NCBI GenBank assembly: GCA_021203745.1
Contig: JAJQAP010000034.1
Location: 4,317 to 39,424 of the forward strand
Direction of reading: 5' to 3'
DNA: 35,108 nt
DNA from: Coprobacillus sp.
GTDB taxonomy: Bacteria; Bacillota_I; Bacilli_A; RFN20; CAG-826
This document shows, in pieces, positions 25,102 through 33,302 of this stretch (position 1 is its first letter; every line of letters starts with the position of its first letter). Both the position numbers and the translations under genes were made by a program. The notes beneath the pieces are model-generated. The model was not told the origin of the DNA, did no database searches, and saw only the letters and a program-made list of their open reading frames with translations.

Positions 25102-27705
25102 ATGGCAAAACTCGTTGTTGTTGATGGAAATTCGTTACTATTTAGAGCATACTACGCGACCGCATATACAAATATGGGCATCATGAGAACATCCTCAGGC
25201 ACTCCGACAAATGCGATTTTTGCTTTTTCTAATATGATTAACTCAATCTTAAAAGATGTAAATGAGGGCGACTATTTTATGGTGGCTTTTGACACCGGAA
25301 AAGAAACCTTTAGACATGAAGCACTTGATACATATAAAGCAAATAGAAAGGCCGCACCTCAAGAGCTAGTTGAGCAGTTCCCAATTTCAAGAGAAATGTG
25401 TAAAGCACTAGGTATCTTTATGTTTGAAGAAGAAGGATATGAAGCCGATGATATTGCTGGCACTATCGCAAAGATTGCGGAGAAAGAAGGTATAAAATCA
25501 ATCCTTTATACCTCTGATAGAGATTATCTCCAACTTGTTGATGATAAAATTAGTGTGGATATCCTTAAAAAGGGAATGAGTGATACTGAGCTATATAACG
25601 AAGAAAAAGTCATCGAAAAATATGGGTTTGGTCCAGAACATATAATCGACTTTAAAGGGTTAAGAGGAGATGCCTCAGATAACCTTAAAGGGATCGATGG
25701 AGTGGGTGAAAAAACCGCATCCACACTTATCCAAAAGTATGGTGACTTTGATTCAATCGTTAAAGCGATGGAAAACGAAAAAGGAAAAGTTGCAGAAGCT
25801 ATCGTTAGAGAACAAGAGCAAGGAAGAATGTGTCGAGATCTCGGTTTAATTAGAACTGATATCGATTTACCTTTTACTCTCGAAGACACTAAATATGAAG
25901 GATATTCTTTTTCTAAAATAAAGGAGTTTTGCGATAAATACGAATTAAAAACACTATTAAATCGACTTGTTAGTAAATGGAAACGAAATGATGAAGAGGA
26001 TGCCTTTCTCCTCGACGATGAAACAAAAATCGACTACAAAATGGTTAAGGAAATCGGAATTGCTATCGATTTAGAGGATGAAGACGACTACTATGGATCA
26101 AAAATCTATGGAATTGGAATATACGCAAACGATAAAAACTACTACATTTCTGTGGACGAGCTCAAAAATGACGAGAATTTAATCAAAATACTAGAAGATA
26201 AGAATATTAAAAAGTACTGTTACGACTATAAATCGATAAAAGTGTCTCTCTCAAATATCGGCATAAATATTGATGGGCTCGAATTTGATATACTTATTGC
26301 CTCTTATATTCTCGATACAAGCCTCAATAAAAATAAAGAGCATATCTTCTCCTATTTTGGAGTGAATATCTCAGGTAAGACAGATGAGAATATAAGTTTA
26401 TTTGATGACCCGGTTAATAAAGAAGAAACATGTAAAGTCGCTTACTATTCTTATAAACTCTGTCATAAAGTGCTCACAGATCTATCGATGGTAAACGCCC
26501 TAGATTTATATAACACACTAGAACTACCACTTGTTGATACACTTGCCAATATGGAAATAGAAGGATTCCCACTAGATGTAGCAACCCTTGATGAATATGG
26601 ATCCGATTTTAAGGCGAGATCTGATGCCCTAGAAAAAGGGATCTATGATATTGTGGGTCACGAGTTTAATATCAATTCACCAAAACAAATAGCGACAGTC
26701 TTATACGATGAACTCGGTCTAAAAGATAAATCCGGGAAAGCTTCCACTTCTAGTGAATACCTTAAAGAAATGACCGACCAACACCCTATCATTGAAAAGA
26801 TTCTCGACTATCGAAAATACTATAAACTTTATTCTACCTACACCGAGGGTTTAAAGAATCATATAAGAAAAGATAATAAGATTCACGCGCAATTTAATCA
26901 GGCCTTAACGCAAACCGGAAGGCTATCATCTTCTCATCCAAACCTTCAAAATATCCCCATTAGAGATGAAGAAGGTAAGGTCATTAGAAAAGCAGTTTTT
27001 TACACTGACAAAAATTATGAGATATTAACACTAGATTATTCGCAAATTGAACTCAGAGTGCTTGCCTCAATGTCGGGATGTCAGGCGATGAAAGATATCT
27101 TTGAATCAGGACTTGATATTCACGCGGAGATGTCGAAAAAAATCTTTAATTTAAAAGGTGAACCAACAGAACAGCAAAGAAGAATGGCTAAAACTGTAAA
27201 CTTTGGTATCATCTATGGAATTAGTGATTGGGGTCTAGCGGATCGACTTGGTATTCCTCTACCTATGGCAAAGGATATAATCAATAACTTTTATGAGTCA
27301 TTCCCAGAAATTAGAGAGTTCTTTATAAATGTTCAGGCGGAAGCGGACAAAAAAGGCTATGTTTCCACTCTCATGAATCGAAGAAGATATATAAATACAT
27401 CAATTGAACCCAACTTCCAGGTTAGAGAATTTCTAAAAAGAGCAGCAGTTAATGCTCCTATCCAAGGAACTGCCGCAGATTTAATTAAAATGGCGATGGT
27501 TAAATGTGAAAAAGCCTTAAAAGATAATAACTTAAAGACAAAGATGATTCTTCAAATTCACGATGAACTTATCTTTAAAGTGCCAAAAGAAGAGAAAGAT
27601 ATCGTCTATCCACTCCTTAAAGACATCATGTTAAATGCCTTAAAACTCGATGTCCCACTAGAGGTAAAAGGTGGATTTGGTCAGACTTGGTATGATGCAA
27701 AATAG
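25102..27705 (+). CDS. polA: DNA polymerase I
   Basis: Family A polymerase for Okazaki fragment processing and repair. The 5' nuclease domain (about 1-290) has VVDGNSLLFRAYYA (5-18), GYEADDIAGTIA and YTSDRDYLQL. The middle 3'-5' exonuclease-like domain (about 310-460) keeps only fragments of the proofreading motifs: the third motif (YxxxD) reads VAYYSYKL and lacks its Asp, so proofreading is probably lost, as in other Firmicutes. Polymerase motifs are intact: motif A LDYSQIELRVLASM (near 643), motif B RRMAKTVNFGIIYG (near 693) and motif C QIHDELIF (near 818). GAGG spans the dnaE stop just before the ATG. It is in a likely operon dnaE-polA-fpg/coaE. Confidence 0.98.
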   Translation: MAKLVVVDGNSLLFRAYYATAYTNMGIMRTSSGTPTNAIFAFSNMINSILKDVNEGDYFMVAFDTGKETFRHEALDTYKANRKAAPQELVEQFPISREMCKALGIFMFEEEGYEADDIAGTIAKIAEKEGIKSILYTSDRDYLQLVDDKISVDILKKGMSDTELYNEEKVIEKYGFGPEHIIDFKGLRGDASDNLKGIDGVGEKTASTLIQKYGDFDSIVKAMENEKGKVAEAIVREQEQGRMCRDLGLIRTDIDLPFTLEDTKYEGYSFSKIKEFCDKYELKTLLNRLVSKWKRNDEEDAFLLDDETKIDYKMVKEIGIAIDLEDEDDYYGSKIYGIGIYANDKNYYISVDELKNDENLIKILEDKNIKKYCYDYKSIKVSLSNIGINIDGLEFDILIASYILDTSLNKNKEHIFSYFGVNISGKTDENISLFDDPVNKEETCKVAYYSYKLCHKVLTDLSMVNALDLYNTLELPLVDTLANMEIEGFPLDVATLDEYGSDFKARSDALEKGIYDIVGHEFNINSPKQIATVLYDELGLKDKSGKASTSSEYLKEMTDQHPIIEKILDYRKYYKLYSTYTEGLKNHIRKDNKIHAQFNQALTQTGRLSSSHPNLQNIPIRDEEGKVIRKAVFYTDKNYEILTLDYSQIELRVLASMSGCQAMKDIFESGLDIHAEMSKKIFNLKGEPTEQQRRMAKTVNFGIIYGISDWGLADRLGIPLPMAKDIINNFYESFPEIREFFINVQAEADKKGYVSTLMNRRRYINTSIEPNFQVREFLKRAAVNAPIQGTAADLIKMAMVKCEKALKDNNLKTKMILQIHDELIFKVPKEEKDIVYPLLKDIMLNALKLDVPLEVKGGFGQTWYDAK

Positions 27706-27713
27706 AGGTTAAT

Positions 27714-29084
27714 ATGCCAGAGCTTCCGGAAGTTGAAACAATTAAAAACATCCTTAATGATATCCTTCCTGGGAAGGTTATTTCTTCTGTCGAGATAAAC
27801 CGAGAGAAATCAGTCCTAGGAGATCCTAAAACATTTATGGATTCATTAAAAGGTAAGAAGATATTAGAGATAGGAAGAAAGGGAAAATATCTTATATTCT
27901 ATCTAGCGGATGATTATGTCATTATTTCTCATTTAAGAATGGAAGGTAAGTACTATTTAGAGGATGAAAAAGAGGATGATACTAAATATGCTCGTATTGT
28001 CTATCATTTCACGGATGGCTCTAAATTATGTTTTGATGATTCCCGTTCATTTGGAATTACAAAACTCACTAAAAAAGACCAATATCTTGATGAAAAGGAA
28101 TTAAAAACACTAGGATTAGAACCCTTTTCAATTGAAAATGTCGATTACTTAATCGAGAAAACAAAGAATATAAGCACGCCAATAAAGTCAACATTACTTG
28201 ACCAATCAATAATCGCAGGACTCGGTAATATATACGCTGATGAAGTTCTCTTTTTATCGGGAATTAATCCAATGGAAAAAGCAAAAAAACTTACAAGAGA
28301 AGACTGGGAAAAAGTCCTTACTAATTCAATAGACGTTTTAAATAAAGCAATTAAAGAAGGTGGATCTACAATTAGATCATATCACCCAGGAAAAGGGATA
28401 GATGGTAACTTCCAAACCCAGTTAAATGTCTATGGTAAAAAGGGAGAACCTTGTCCTAAATGCGGACACAAATTGTATTATAAAAAAATAGGTGGAAGAG
28501 GCTCGACATTCTGCCCGAGATGCCAAGCAAAAAAGAACCCACCAATTTACTATGGATTAACCGGTCCGCTCTCCGCGGGTAAATCGACAGTTTTAGATAT
28601 TTGTAAGAAGCTAGGGGTAGCAACACTATCCGCCGATGATATTGTCCATGAACTATATAAAAACGGAAAAGTGATTAAAAAGATTAACCAAATAACCTCG
28701 CAAAATTTTGAAGGTGAAGTTAATCGAGAACTTTTACGAGATTACTTAATTGAAAATCCTCGTAAAGTGAAGCAAGTCGATAATTATATTCATCCTCTTG
28801 TTAAAGAGAGAATCATTAGTGAAATGACTCGTAATAAAAAGGAGAAAATGGTCGTTGAAGTTCCACTACTCTTTGAAGCGGGTTTTGATAATCTCTTTGA
28901 TTACAATATTGCTGTGTCTATAAACGAAGATTCTAGAAAGTCACATATAAAAACTAGTGATTTATTAAAACTTAATAAAAAAGATAATGATTTTTACACT
29001 TCTCAAGCGGATATCATTATCGAAAATAATTCAGATTTAAAGAGTCTTGAAAAAGAAGTTAGCGATAAGCTCCTTCAAGATTAA
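27714..29084 (+). CDS. fpg-coaE: Fused formamidopyrimidine-DNA glycosylase / dephospho-CoA kinase
   Basis: Two enzymes in one frame. Residues 1-272 are Fpg (MutM), removing oxidised purines from DNA and nicking the abasic site: N-terminal MPELPEVETI with catalytic Pro2 and Glu3, RKGKYL with Lys58, QSIIAGLGNIYADEVLF (165-181) and a complete zinc finger with Cys247, Cys250, Cys267 and Cys270. After only about 8 residues the CoaE part begins: P-loop GPLSAGKST (284-292), SADDIVHELY (306-315) and VVEVPLLFEAGFD, the last step of coenzyme A synthesis. The CoaE part is about 178 residues, shorter than the usual roughly 200, with a reduced lid region. No stop or internal ribosome-binding site separates them. 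In Bacillus the two genes are near neighbours after polA. It overlaps convergent dnaI by 26 bases. Confidence 0.95.
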   Translation: MPELPEVETIKNILNDILPGKVISSVEINREKSVLGDPKTFMDSLKGKKILEIGRKGKYLIFYLADDYVIISHLRMEGKYYLEDEKEDDTKYARIVYHFTDGSKLCFDDSRSFGITKLTKKDQYLDEKELKTLGLEPFSIENVDYLIEKTKNISTPIKSTLLDQSIIAGLGNIYADEVLFLSGINPMEKAKKLTREDWEKVLTNSIDVLNKAIKEGGSTIRSYHPGKGIDGNFQTQLNVYGKKGEPCPKCGHKLYYKKIGGRGSTFCPRCQAKKNPPIYYGLTGPLSAGKSTVLDICKKLGVATLSADDIVHELYKNGKVIKKINQITSQNFEGEVNRELLRDYLIENPRKVKQVDNYIHPLVKERIISEMTRNKKEKMVVEVPLLFEAGFDNLFDYNIAVSINEDSRKSHIKTSDLLKLNKKDNDFYTSQADIIIENNSDLKSLEKEVSDKLLQD

Positions 29085-29967
29085 ATTCTATTTCCCCACC
29101 ACAGGCACCTCTTATAGTTTCTACTAACCTGGATGCTTTTGCATTACCTCCAGCGCTACTACCACCATAAATGCCTCTAATTTCATCGAGGTGATAATGA
29201 CTGACGAGGATGGTAATTAAATCATGAGAATATCTAAACTCTAAAATTGGACTAATAATCGCATCTCTAATATAGTCACTCGTATATTCATCACCAAAAT
29301 TATCGATAATTAAAACATTACATAACTGATAACGTTTAATTAAATCTTGTTGATCTTGTTTATAAGCATCAGAGATTTCTTTAATTCTGATTGGAGCGTT
29401 TATAAAGCAGATTGGTCCTTGACCAGACCTAGCTAGTTCATTAGCGAGAACCGCGGCAAAATAAGTCTTCCCTGTTTTATCTAGTCCATAAATATAAGCG
29501 GATTTTTTCTCACCCACCACTCTTTTAAAGGCTTTATTTCTATAACGAGTTCTATCAAAATCTTTATCGGTTATCGTGGCGTGGCTCCACTGCTCAGGAA
29601 AATCATGGATTTGGAAGTTAGATCTAATTGAACTCTCTTCAAGTGATAACTCACAGGGAGAGATAGAACGTTCAATAATGTTATGAGAGAAATTTAGACC
29701 AATTTGTTGTTGAGGGAATCTCTTTTCACATTTATCAAGTCCAGGACAAGAAGCGCAGTATTCTTTATCCTTTAAATAATCGTAAACTTTATCGTAATAC
29801 TTAAAGATGATGTCGTCGGATATAGTAACGAGTAATGGGTCTTCGTTTTTATGCTCAGCGACATATTTTTTACACTCTTCCATAAACTGTTCGTCAGAGG
29901 TCGAAAAGATTGGGTCCTGTTCGAGCTCTTCACTTACTCTCTTAATGTCAAAATCATTTTCCGCCAT
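29059..29967 (-). CDS. dnaI: Primosomal protein DnaI (helicase loader)
   Basis: AAA+ ATPase that loads the replicative helicase in Bacilli. The N-terminal helicase-binding domain (about 1-135) has a zinc-site-like CASCPGLDKC (Cys71, Cys74, Cys80). The ATPase domain holds Walker A GLDKTGKT (161-168). Walker B reads VLIIDNF, where Asp222 is followed by Asn rather than the usual acidic residue, with Asp-Glu three positions later; whether ATP hydrolysis is weakened is unclear. Length 302 matches DnaI. Its start overlaps the dnaB end by 14 bases, so the pair is translationally coupled. The 3' end overlaps the convergent fpg-coaE gene by 26 bases. Confidence 0.92.
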   Translation of the reverse strand: MAENDFDIKRVSEELEQDPIFSTSDEQFMEECKKYVAEHKNEDPLLVTISDDIIFKYYDKVYDYLKDKEYCASCPGLDKCEKRFPQQQIGLNFSHNIIERSISPCELSLEESSIRSNFQIHDFPEQWSHATITDKDFDRTRYRNKAFKRVVGEKKSAYIYGLDKTGKTYFAAVLANELARSGQGPICFINAPIRIKEISDAYKQDQQDLIKRYQLCNVLIIDNFGDEYTSDYIRDAIISPILEFRYSHDLITILVSHYHLDEIRGIYGGSSAGGNAKASRLVETIRGACGGEIEFNLEGAYR

Positions 29968-31252
29968 TTCGCACCATATCGATTAATCGATTCCATTCTT
30001 CATCAGAGTTATCGATTTCTTCCTCTTCTTTGTTTATTTTATCATTTTTTGCTTCAGTTTCACTACTACCTGCTTTTTTTGCACTAGTTTTACTTCTCTT
30101 TTTTCTTTCTCCATTAAGATAATCAAGAGCATCAGCGGCATTTGTTACTCCCTCTCTTACAAGGGTAGCGGCAACCTTTTGCATGTAGTTAGATGGTAAG
30201 GTATTGTTTTGCGTTTCAAGTGTAAAACTAACAAGAGCGTTTATTACGGGGTTAGTTAGATGATATTTACTACTTAATGTATTAAGGATATTTAAGTCTG
30301 CATCTGCGGGTTCGATTCCCTTTTGAAGATCTTGAAGATATTTAACTGGGGCTTCACTTTCCATCTGATTGATCTTTTTTGCAAGTTCAGATTCAGAATT
30401 GAGTTTTTTGGGATTAAGGTTATCACGTAATATTTGACTTTCCACTCGATACTGACTGTTATAGGATAGTTGTCTCATGATTAATTTCGTGTCGATTCTT
30501 TCTCCAACAGGTTTATCCGCTTTATAGGTAATATTTACCGCAACGGCCATCTCTAGTTCACTCGCTCCATACAACTCGGCAATACGACTTATTTCATTGA
30601 GTTCGTCTTTTGAAAACGAGTCTTTTGTTAAAGATCCGACTGGCACTTGTAATGAACAGGCTTCAATAAAATCTGCGGTAGAGAAGGTCGAATTAATGTG
30701 AGCGTTTTCTCTTCCTTTAATCTTGTCGGTATTTGTCGCACTGCTAAATGGTTTTGAATCGTAGTTAGGTCTATATACTTCTTTAAAGGTCGCCGATATA
30801 TCTTCTCCTTCTATTTCTTCTTCACTGGTCACATAAATCGATTTAATTAACTCCGCTTCTTGGTCCCCTAAGTTTCTTTTTAGCATCCCGTAATACAAGG
30901 TATTATTAATAAACCTATCAGGAGGATAAGGTGGATATAGTTCATAATGGTATAAGTTATACTCTTCTTTTTCTTCTAGGTATGTTTTAACTAGACCCAT
31001 CGCTTCTAGTTGTTCTCTTGCACTGTTAAAGGTATCGAGATTCATCTGAATCCTATTTAGAAACTTTTCATGACTAATAATAGGACCAACCTCTTCTAGT
31101 TTACTCTCCGTTAAAAAAGAGAAGTATAGGGCTAGAGCGGCGTAGCCAATTATAGGTTCATATAAATTAATGAGGGTATCTCGATCATAATCGGCGAATA
31201 ACCCTTTAAAGGAAACAGAAAGATAATCTTTACCTAACGCAATACTTTTCAT
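29954..31252 (-). CDS. dnaB: Replication initiation protein DnaB (Bacilli type)
   Basis: Primosome component of Bacilli (not the helicase), working with DnaD and DnaI to load the helicase at the origin and at restarted forks. N-terminal winged-helix region (about 10-110) with FADYDRDTLINLYEPIIGYAA-like start, followed by Tyr/Pro-rich linker and DnaB_2/DnaD-like helical domains (about 190-270 and 300-390). The C-terminus is Lys/Glu-rich and ends with NSDEEWNRLIDMVRNG, a tail like that seen in DnaD-family proteins. It ends with TGA. No clear Shine-Dalgarno at the ATG; a -10-like GATAAT lies 9 bases upstream. It is encoded divergently from pfkA across a region with many DnaA-box-like sequences. 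Confidence 0.85.
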   Translation of the reverse strand: MKSIALGKDYLSVSFKGLFADYDRDTLINLYEPIIGYAALALYFSFLTESKLEEVGPIISHEKFLNRIQMNLDTFNSAREQLEAMGLVKTYLEEKEEYNLYHYELYPPYPPDRFINNTLYYGMLKRNLGDQEAELIKSIYVTSEEEIEGEDISATFKEVYRPNYDSKPFSSATNTDKIKGRENAHINSTFSTADFIEACSLQVPVGSLTKDSFSKDELNEISRIAELYGASELEMAVAVNITYKADKPVGERIDTKLIMRQLSYNSQYRVESQILRDNLNPKKLNSESELAKKINQMESEAPVKYLQDLQKGIEPADADLNILNTLSSKYHLTNPVINALVSFTLETQNNTLPSNYMQKVAATLVREGVTNAADALDYLNGERKKRSKTSAKKAGSSETEAKNDKINKEEEEIDNSDEEWNRLIDMVRNGGK

Positions 31253-31261
31253 AACTTCTTT

Positions 31262-31290
31262 ATTATCTAAAAAGTTTTGTGTGTAATCAA
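31262..31290 (-). promoter_or_regulatory. Candidate start-proximal promoter of dnaB-dnaI
   Basis: Minus strand: -35 TTGATT (31290-31285), 17-base spacer, -10 GATAAT (31267-31262), ending 9 bases before the dnaB ATG, which lacks a Shine-Dalgarno. The DnaA-box palindrome at 31314-31332 lies about 24 bases upstream of the -35. Confidence 0.45.
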
Positions 31291-31313
31291 CTAATAATAT
31301 TTACATATTATTT

Positions 31314-31455
31314 GGTGGATAATTTATCCACCTAAAAACTAGTCAGTGTATAAATAAATGAGTGAATAACTCGTATATTTATCCACATTTAAAATGTGAG
31401 TAAATCTAGTCTTGGAAATTATTATTAATAATTTACAAAATAGGGTTTATACACT
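31314..31455. promoter_or_regulatory. Cluster of six DnaA-box-like 9-mers
   Basis: Within 142 bases there are six sites fitting TTATNCACN: TTATCCACC twice as a perfect 19-base palindrome GGTGGATAATTTATCCACC (31314-31332), TTATACACT (31353-31345, minus), TTATTCACT (31369-31361, minus), the consensus box TTATCCACA (31379-31387) and TTATACACT (31447-31455). The last lies in the spacer of the pfkA promoter. The region separates dnaB-dnaI from pfkA and is very AT-rich. Likely DnaA-binding control or titration site; an origin-like role is possible but dnaA and dnaN are not in view. Confidence 0.65.
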
Positions 31456-31460
31456 AAACT
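31432..31460 (+). promoter_or_regulatory. Candidate pfkA promoter
   Basis: TTTACA (31432-31437), 17-base spacer, TAAACT (31455-31460), about 25 bases before the pfkA ATG; GAGG ribosome-binding site follows. A DnaA-box-like site overlaps the spacer. Confidence 0.5.
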
Positions 31461-31485
31461 ATAAGAAGTAAAAGAGGACATAGAT

Positions 31486-32451
31486 ATGGCAAAAAAAATC
31501 GCAATACTCACAAGTGGGGGTGATGCCCCTGGAATGAACCCCACAATTAGAGCTCTTATTAGAGCGGGCTTAGATGCAGGAGACGAAATGTATGTCGTCT
31601 ATGATGGCTTCAAGGGGTTATACGAAGGAAATATAGAACAAGTTGATAAGAAATTCTCTTCTGGGATCTTAAATCGAGGTGGCACAGTGATTAGAAGTGC
31701 TAGATTCCCAGAGTTTGCTGATGTTGAAGTGGCGAAAGTTGCGGCAAAACAGCTTAAGGATAGAGGAATAGATTATCTAGTAGGTATAGGAGGGGATGGA
31801 ACATACCATGGTCTAGCATCTCTTCATAAATTAGGTGTTAAGGTTATTGGACTACCTGGCACAATTGATAATGATATAGCAACAAGCGATGAAACAATCG
31901 GTTTTAATACATGTCTAGAAACAATTGTTGATGCTCTTGAAAAGATTAAAGATACTTCCTCCTCTCATACAAGATGTGCGGTTGTCGAAGTGATGGGTAG
32001 GCTTTGTGATGATCTAGCGATAAATGCTTCTATTGCGGTAGGAGCAGAGGTAACAGTTACCCACTCCCACAATCTCAGTGAAGAAGAGATTATTAAGCGT
32101 GTGCAAGCGGTAAAAGATGAACGAATCTCTCATTGCCTTGTAGTTGTCTCTGAACATCTTTTAGATGTCAATGAACTAGCTAGTCATATAGAAGCGGCTA
32201 CAGGATATGAAACTAAAGCGGAGGTTTTAGGTAGACTCCAACGTGGTGGGGTGCCTTGCGCAAAAGATAGAATCCTTGGCTCCACTCTTGCAATGCATGC
32301 AATTGAGCTTATTAACGAAGATAAAACAGGAAGACTCGTTGGTATCCATAATGGAAAGCCAGCGGATTACGATATCTTAGAAACTGTCGATATTAAAAGA
32401 CAAGTGGCAAATACAGACTTATATAAAGTTGTCGATACATTAGGGAAGTAA
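31486..32451 (+). CDS. pfkA: 6-phosphofructokinase (ATP-dependent)
   Basis: Commits fructose 6-phosphate to glycolysis. Motifs: GGDAPGMN (11-18), GGDGTYHG (102-109) and PGTIDND (124-130) with catalytic Asp128, VEVMGR, and LGRLQRGG near the C-terminus. The Gly residues at the GGDG and GLPG positions point to ATP rather than pyrophosphate as donor. Length 321 is normal for bacterial PfkA. The substrate-site segment reads MGRLCDDLAINASIA instead of the usual MGRHCGDLAL, a small local change. Good GAGG ribosome-binding site 9 bases before the ATG. Its stop overlaps the next gene's start by 1 base (TAATG), so it is coupled to the ROK kinase; together they feed sugar from the glucan locus into glycolysis. 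Confidence 0.97.
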   Translation: MAKKIAILTSGGDAPGMNPTIRALIRAGLDAGDEMYVVYDGFKGLYEGNIEQVDKKFSSGILNRGGTVIRSARFPEFADVEVAKVAAKQLKDRGIDYLVGIGGDGTYHGLASLHKLGVKVIGLPGTIDNDIATSDETIGFNTCLETIVDALEKIKDTSSSHTRCAVVEVMGRLCDDLAINASIAVGAEVTVTHSHNLSEEEIIKRVQAVKDERISHCLVVVSEHLLDVNELASHIEAATGYETKAEVLGRLQRGGVPCAKDRILGSTLAMHAIELINEDKTGRLVGIHNGKPADYDILETVDIKRQVANTDLYKVVDTLGK

Positions 32452-33302
32452 TGGAAAAAGTCATATCGCTCGATATCGGGGGAACAAATTTAAGAGCGGC
32501 CCTCATTAACTCTAATTACCAAATCGAAAAAGTTATTAAGAAAGATAACAATACTTTTGGTGATTTAGATAAGTTTTACGAAGAAATCATCAATTTAATT
32601 AGAGATTTAAACGTAAATTTAGATGAAGTATCAAATATTTCTATTGGAGTGCCAGGTCGCGTTAGACATAACGGAATGATTGACGCTCTCCCAAATATTG
32701 GTATCGAGAATATCGACTTAAAAACAAAATTAAAGACCACTTTTAACAAAGACGTATATATAAAAAACGATGCAGAAATGGGTTTACTAGCGGAAGCCGT
32801 TCTCGGCGCAGGTAAAGACTATGACGGTGTTTATTTTATTACGATCTCCACTGGTGTAGGAGGGGCTTTTGCCTATAAAGGAGAGCTAAAAAACTACGGA
32901 AAAGAAATCGGTCATATCCCAGTGCTTTATAAAAACGAATACTACGACTTTGAATCGATCTGTTCAGGAGGGGGAATTGTAAGACTCTCTAAAATGAATG
33001 GGTTAAGAGTTAAAAATTCTAAGGAGTTTTTTGACCTAGTTAGAAAAGAAAATAAAAAAGCACTATCTATATTTAACACTTGGATAGAACTATTCTCTTC
33101 TTTTTTAAGGTATATAAAGGATATTTATAACCCAGATATCTTTACCTTTACGGGAGGGGTATTTAAAAATAAAGACTTAATTTTCCCTAAATTAAAAGAG
33201 AACAATCCCAGTCTAAATATGGTAGAATGTTATTTTGAAGAGAACGCTGGCCTCATTGGTGGGGCGGTTTATGGTTTTCAAAGAGAGAGGAACAAAGTAT
33301 GA
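32451..33302 (+). CDS. ROK-family sugar kinase, probable glucokinase
   Basis: Phosphorylates glucose or a related hexose with ATP. The ATP-site DIGGTN (8-13), GVPGRV, catalytic Asp107 in KNDAE, STGVGG (133-138) and EIGHIPV with His155 match ROK kinases. The family's cysteine zinc motif (CxCGxxGCxE), which normally follows the His, is absent: only one Cys (171) is left in FESICSGGG, so this is a zinc-free variant. Length 283 is slightly short. It starts within the pfkA stop (TAATG) and its end overlaps thrS by 4 bases (ATGA). Glucose released by the GH30 enzyme or by phosphorolysis is a sensible substrate; sugar specificity cannot be read from the sequence. Confidence 0.88.
   Translation: MEKVISLDIGGTNLRAALINSNYQIEKVIKKDNNTFGDLDKFYEEIINLIRDLNVNLDEVSNISIGVPGRVRHNGMIDALPNIGIENIDLKTKLKTTFNKDVYIKNDAEMGLLAEAVLGAGKDYDGVYFITISTGVGGAFAYKGELKNYGKEIGHIPVLYKNEYYDFESICSGGGIVRLSKMNGLRVKNSKEFFDLVRKENKKALSIFNTWIELFSSFLRYIKDIYNPDIFTFTGGVFKNKDLIFPKLKENNPSLNMVECYFEENAGLIGGAVYGFQRERNKV

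Noticed and set aside
31253..31485. Firm call of a chromosomal origin
   Set aside because: DnaA-box-like sites and AT-rich DNA are present, but dnaA/dnaN are not in the window and gene directions around it do not show a clear origin pattern; kept as an alternative only.
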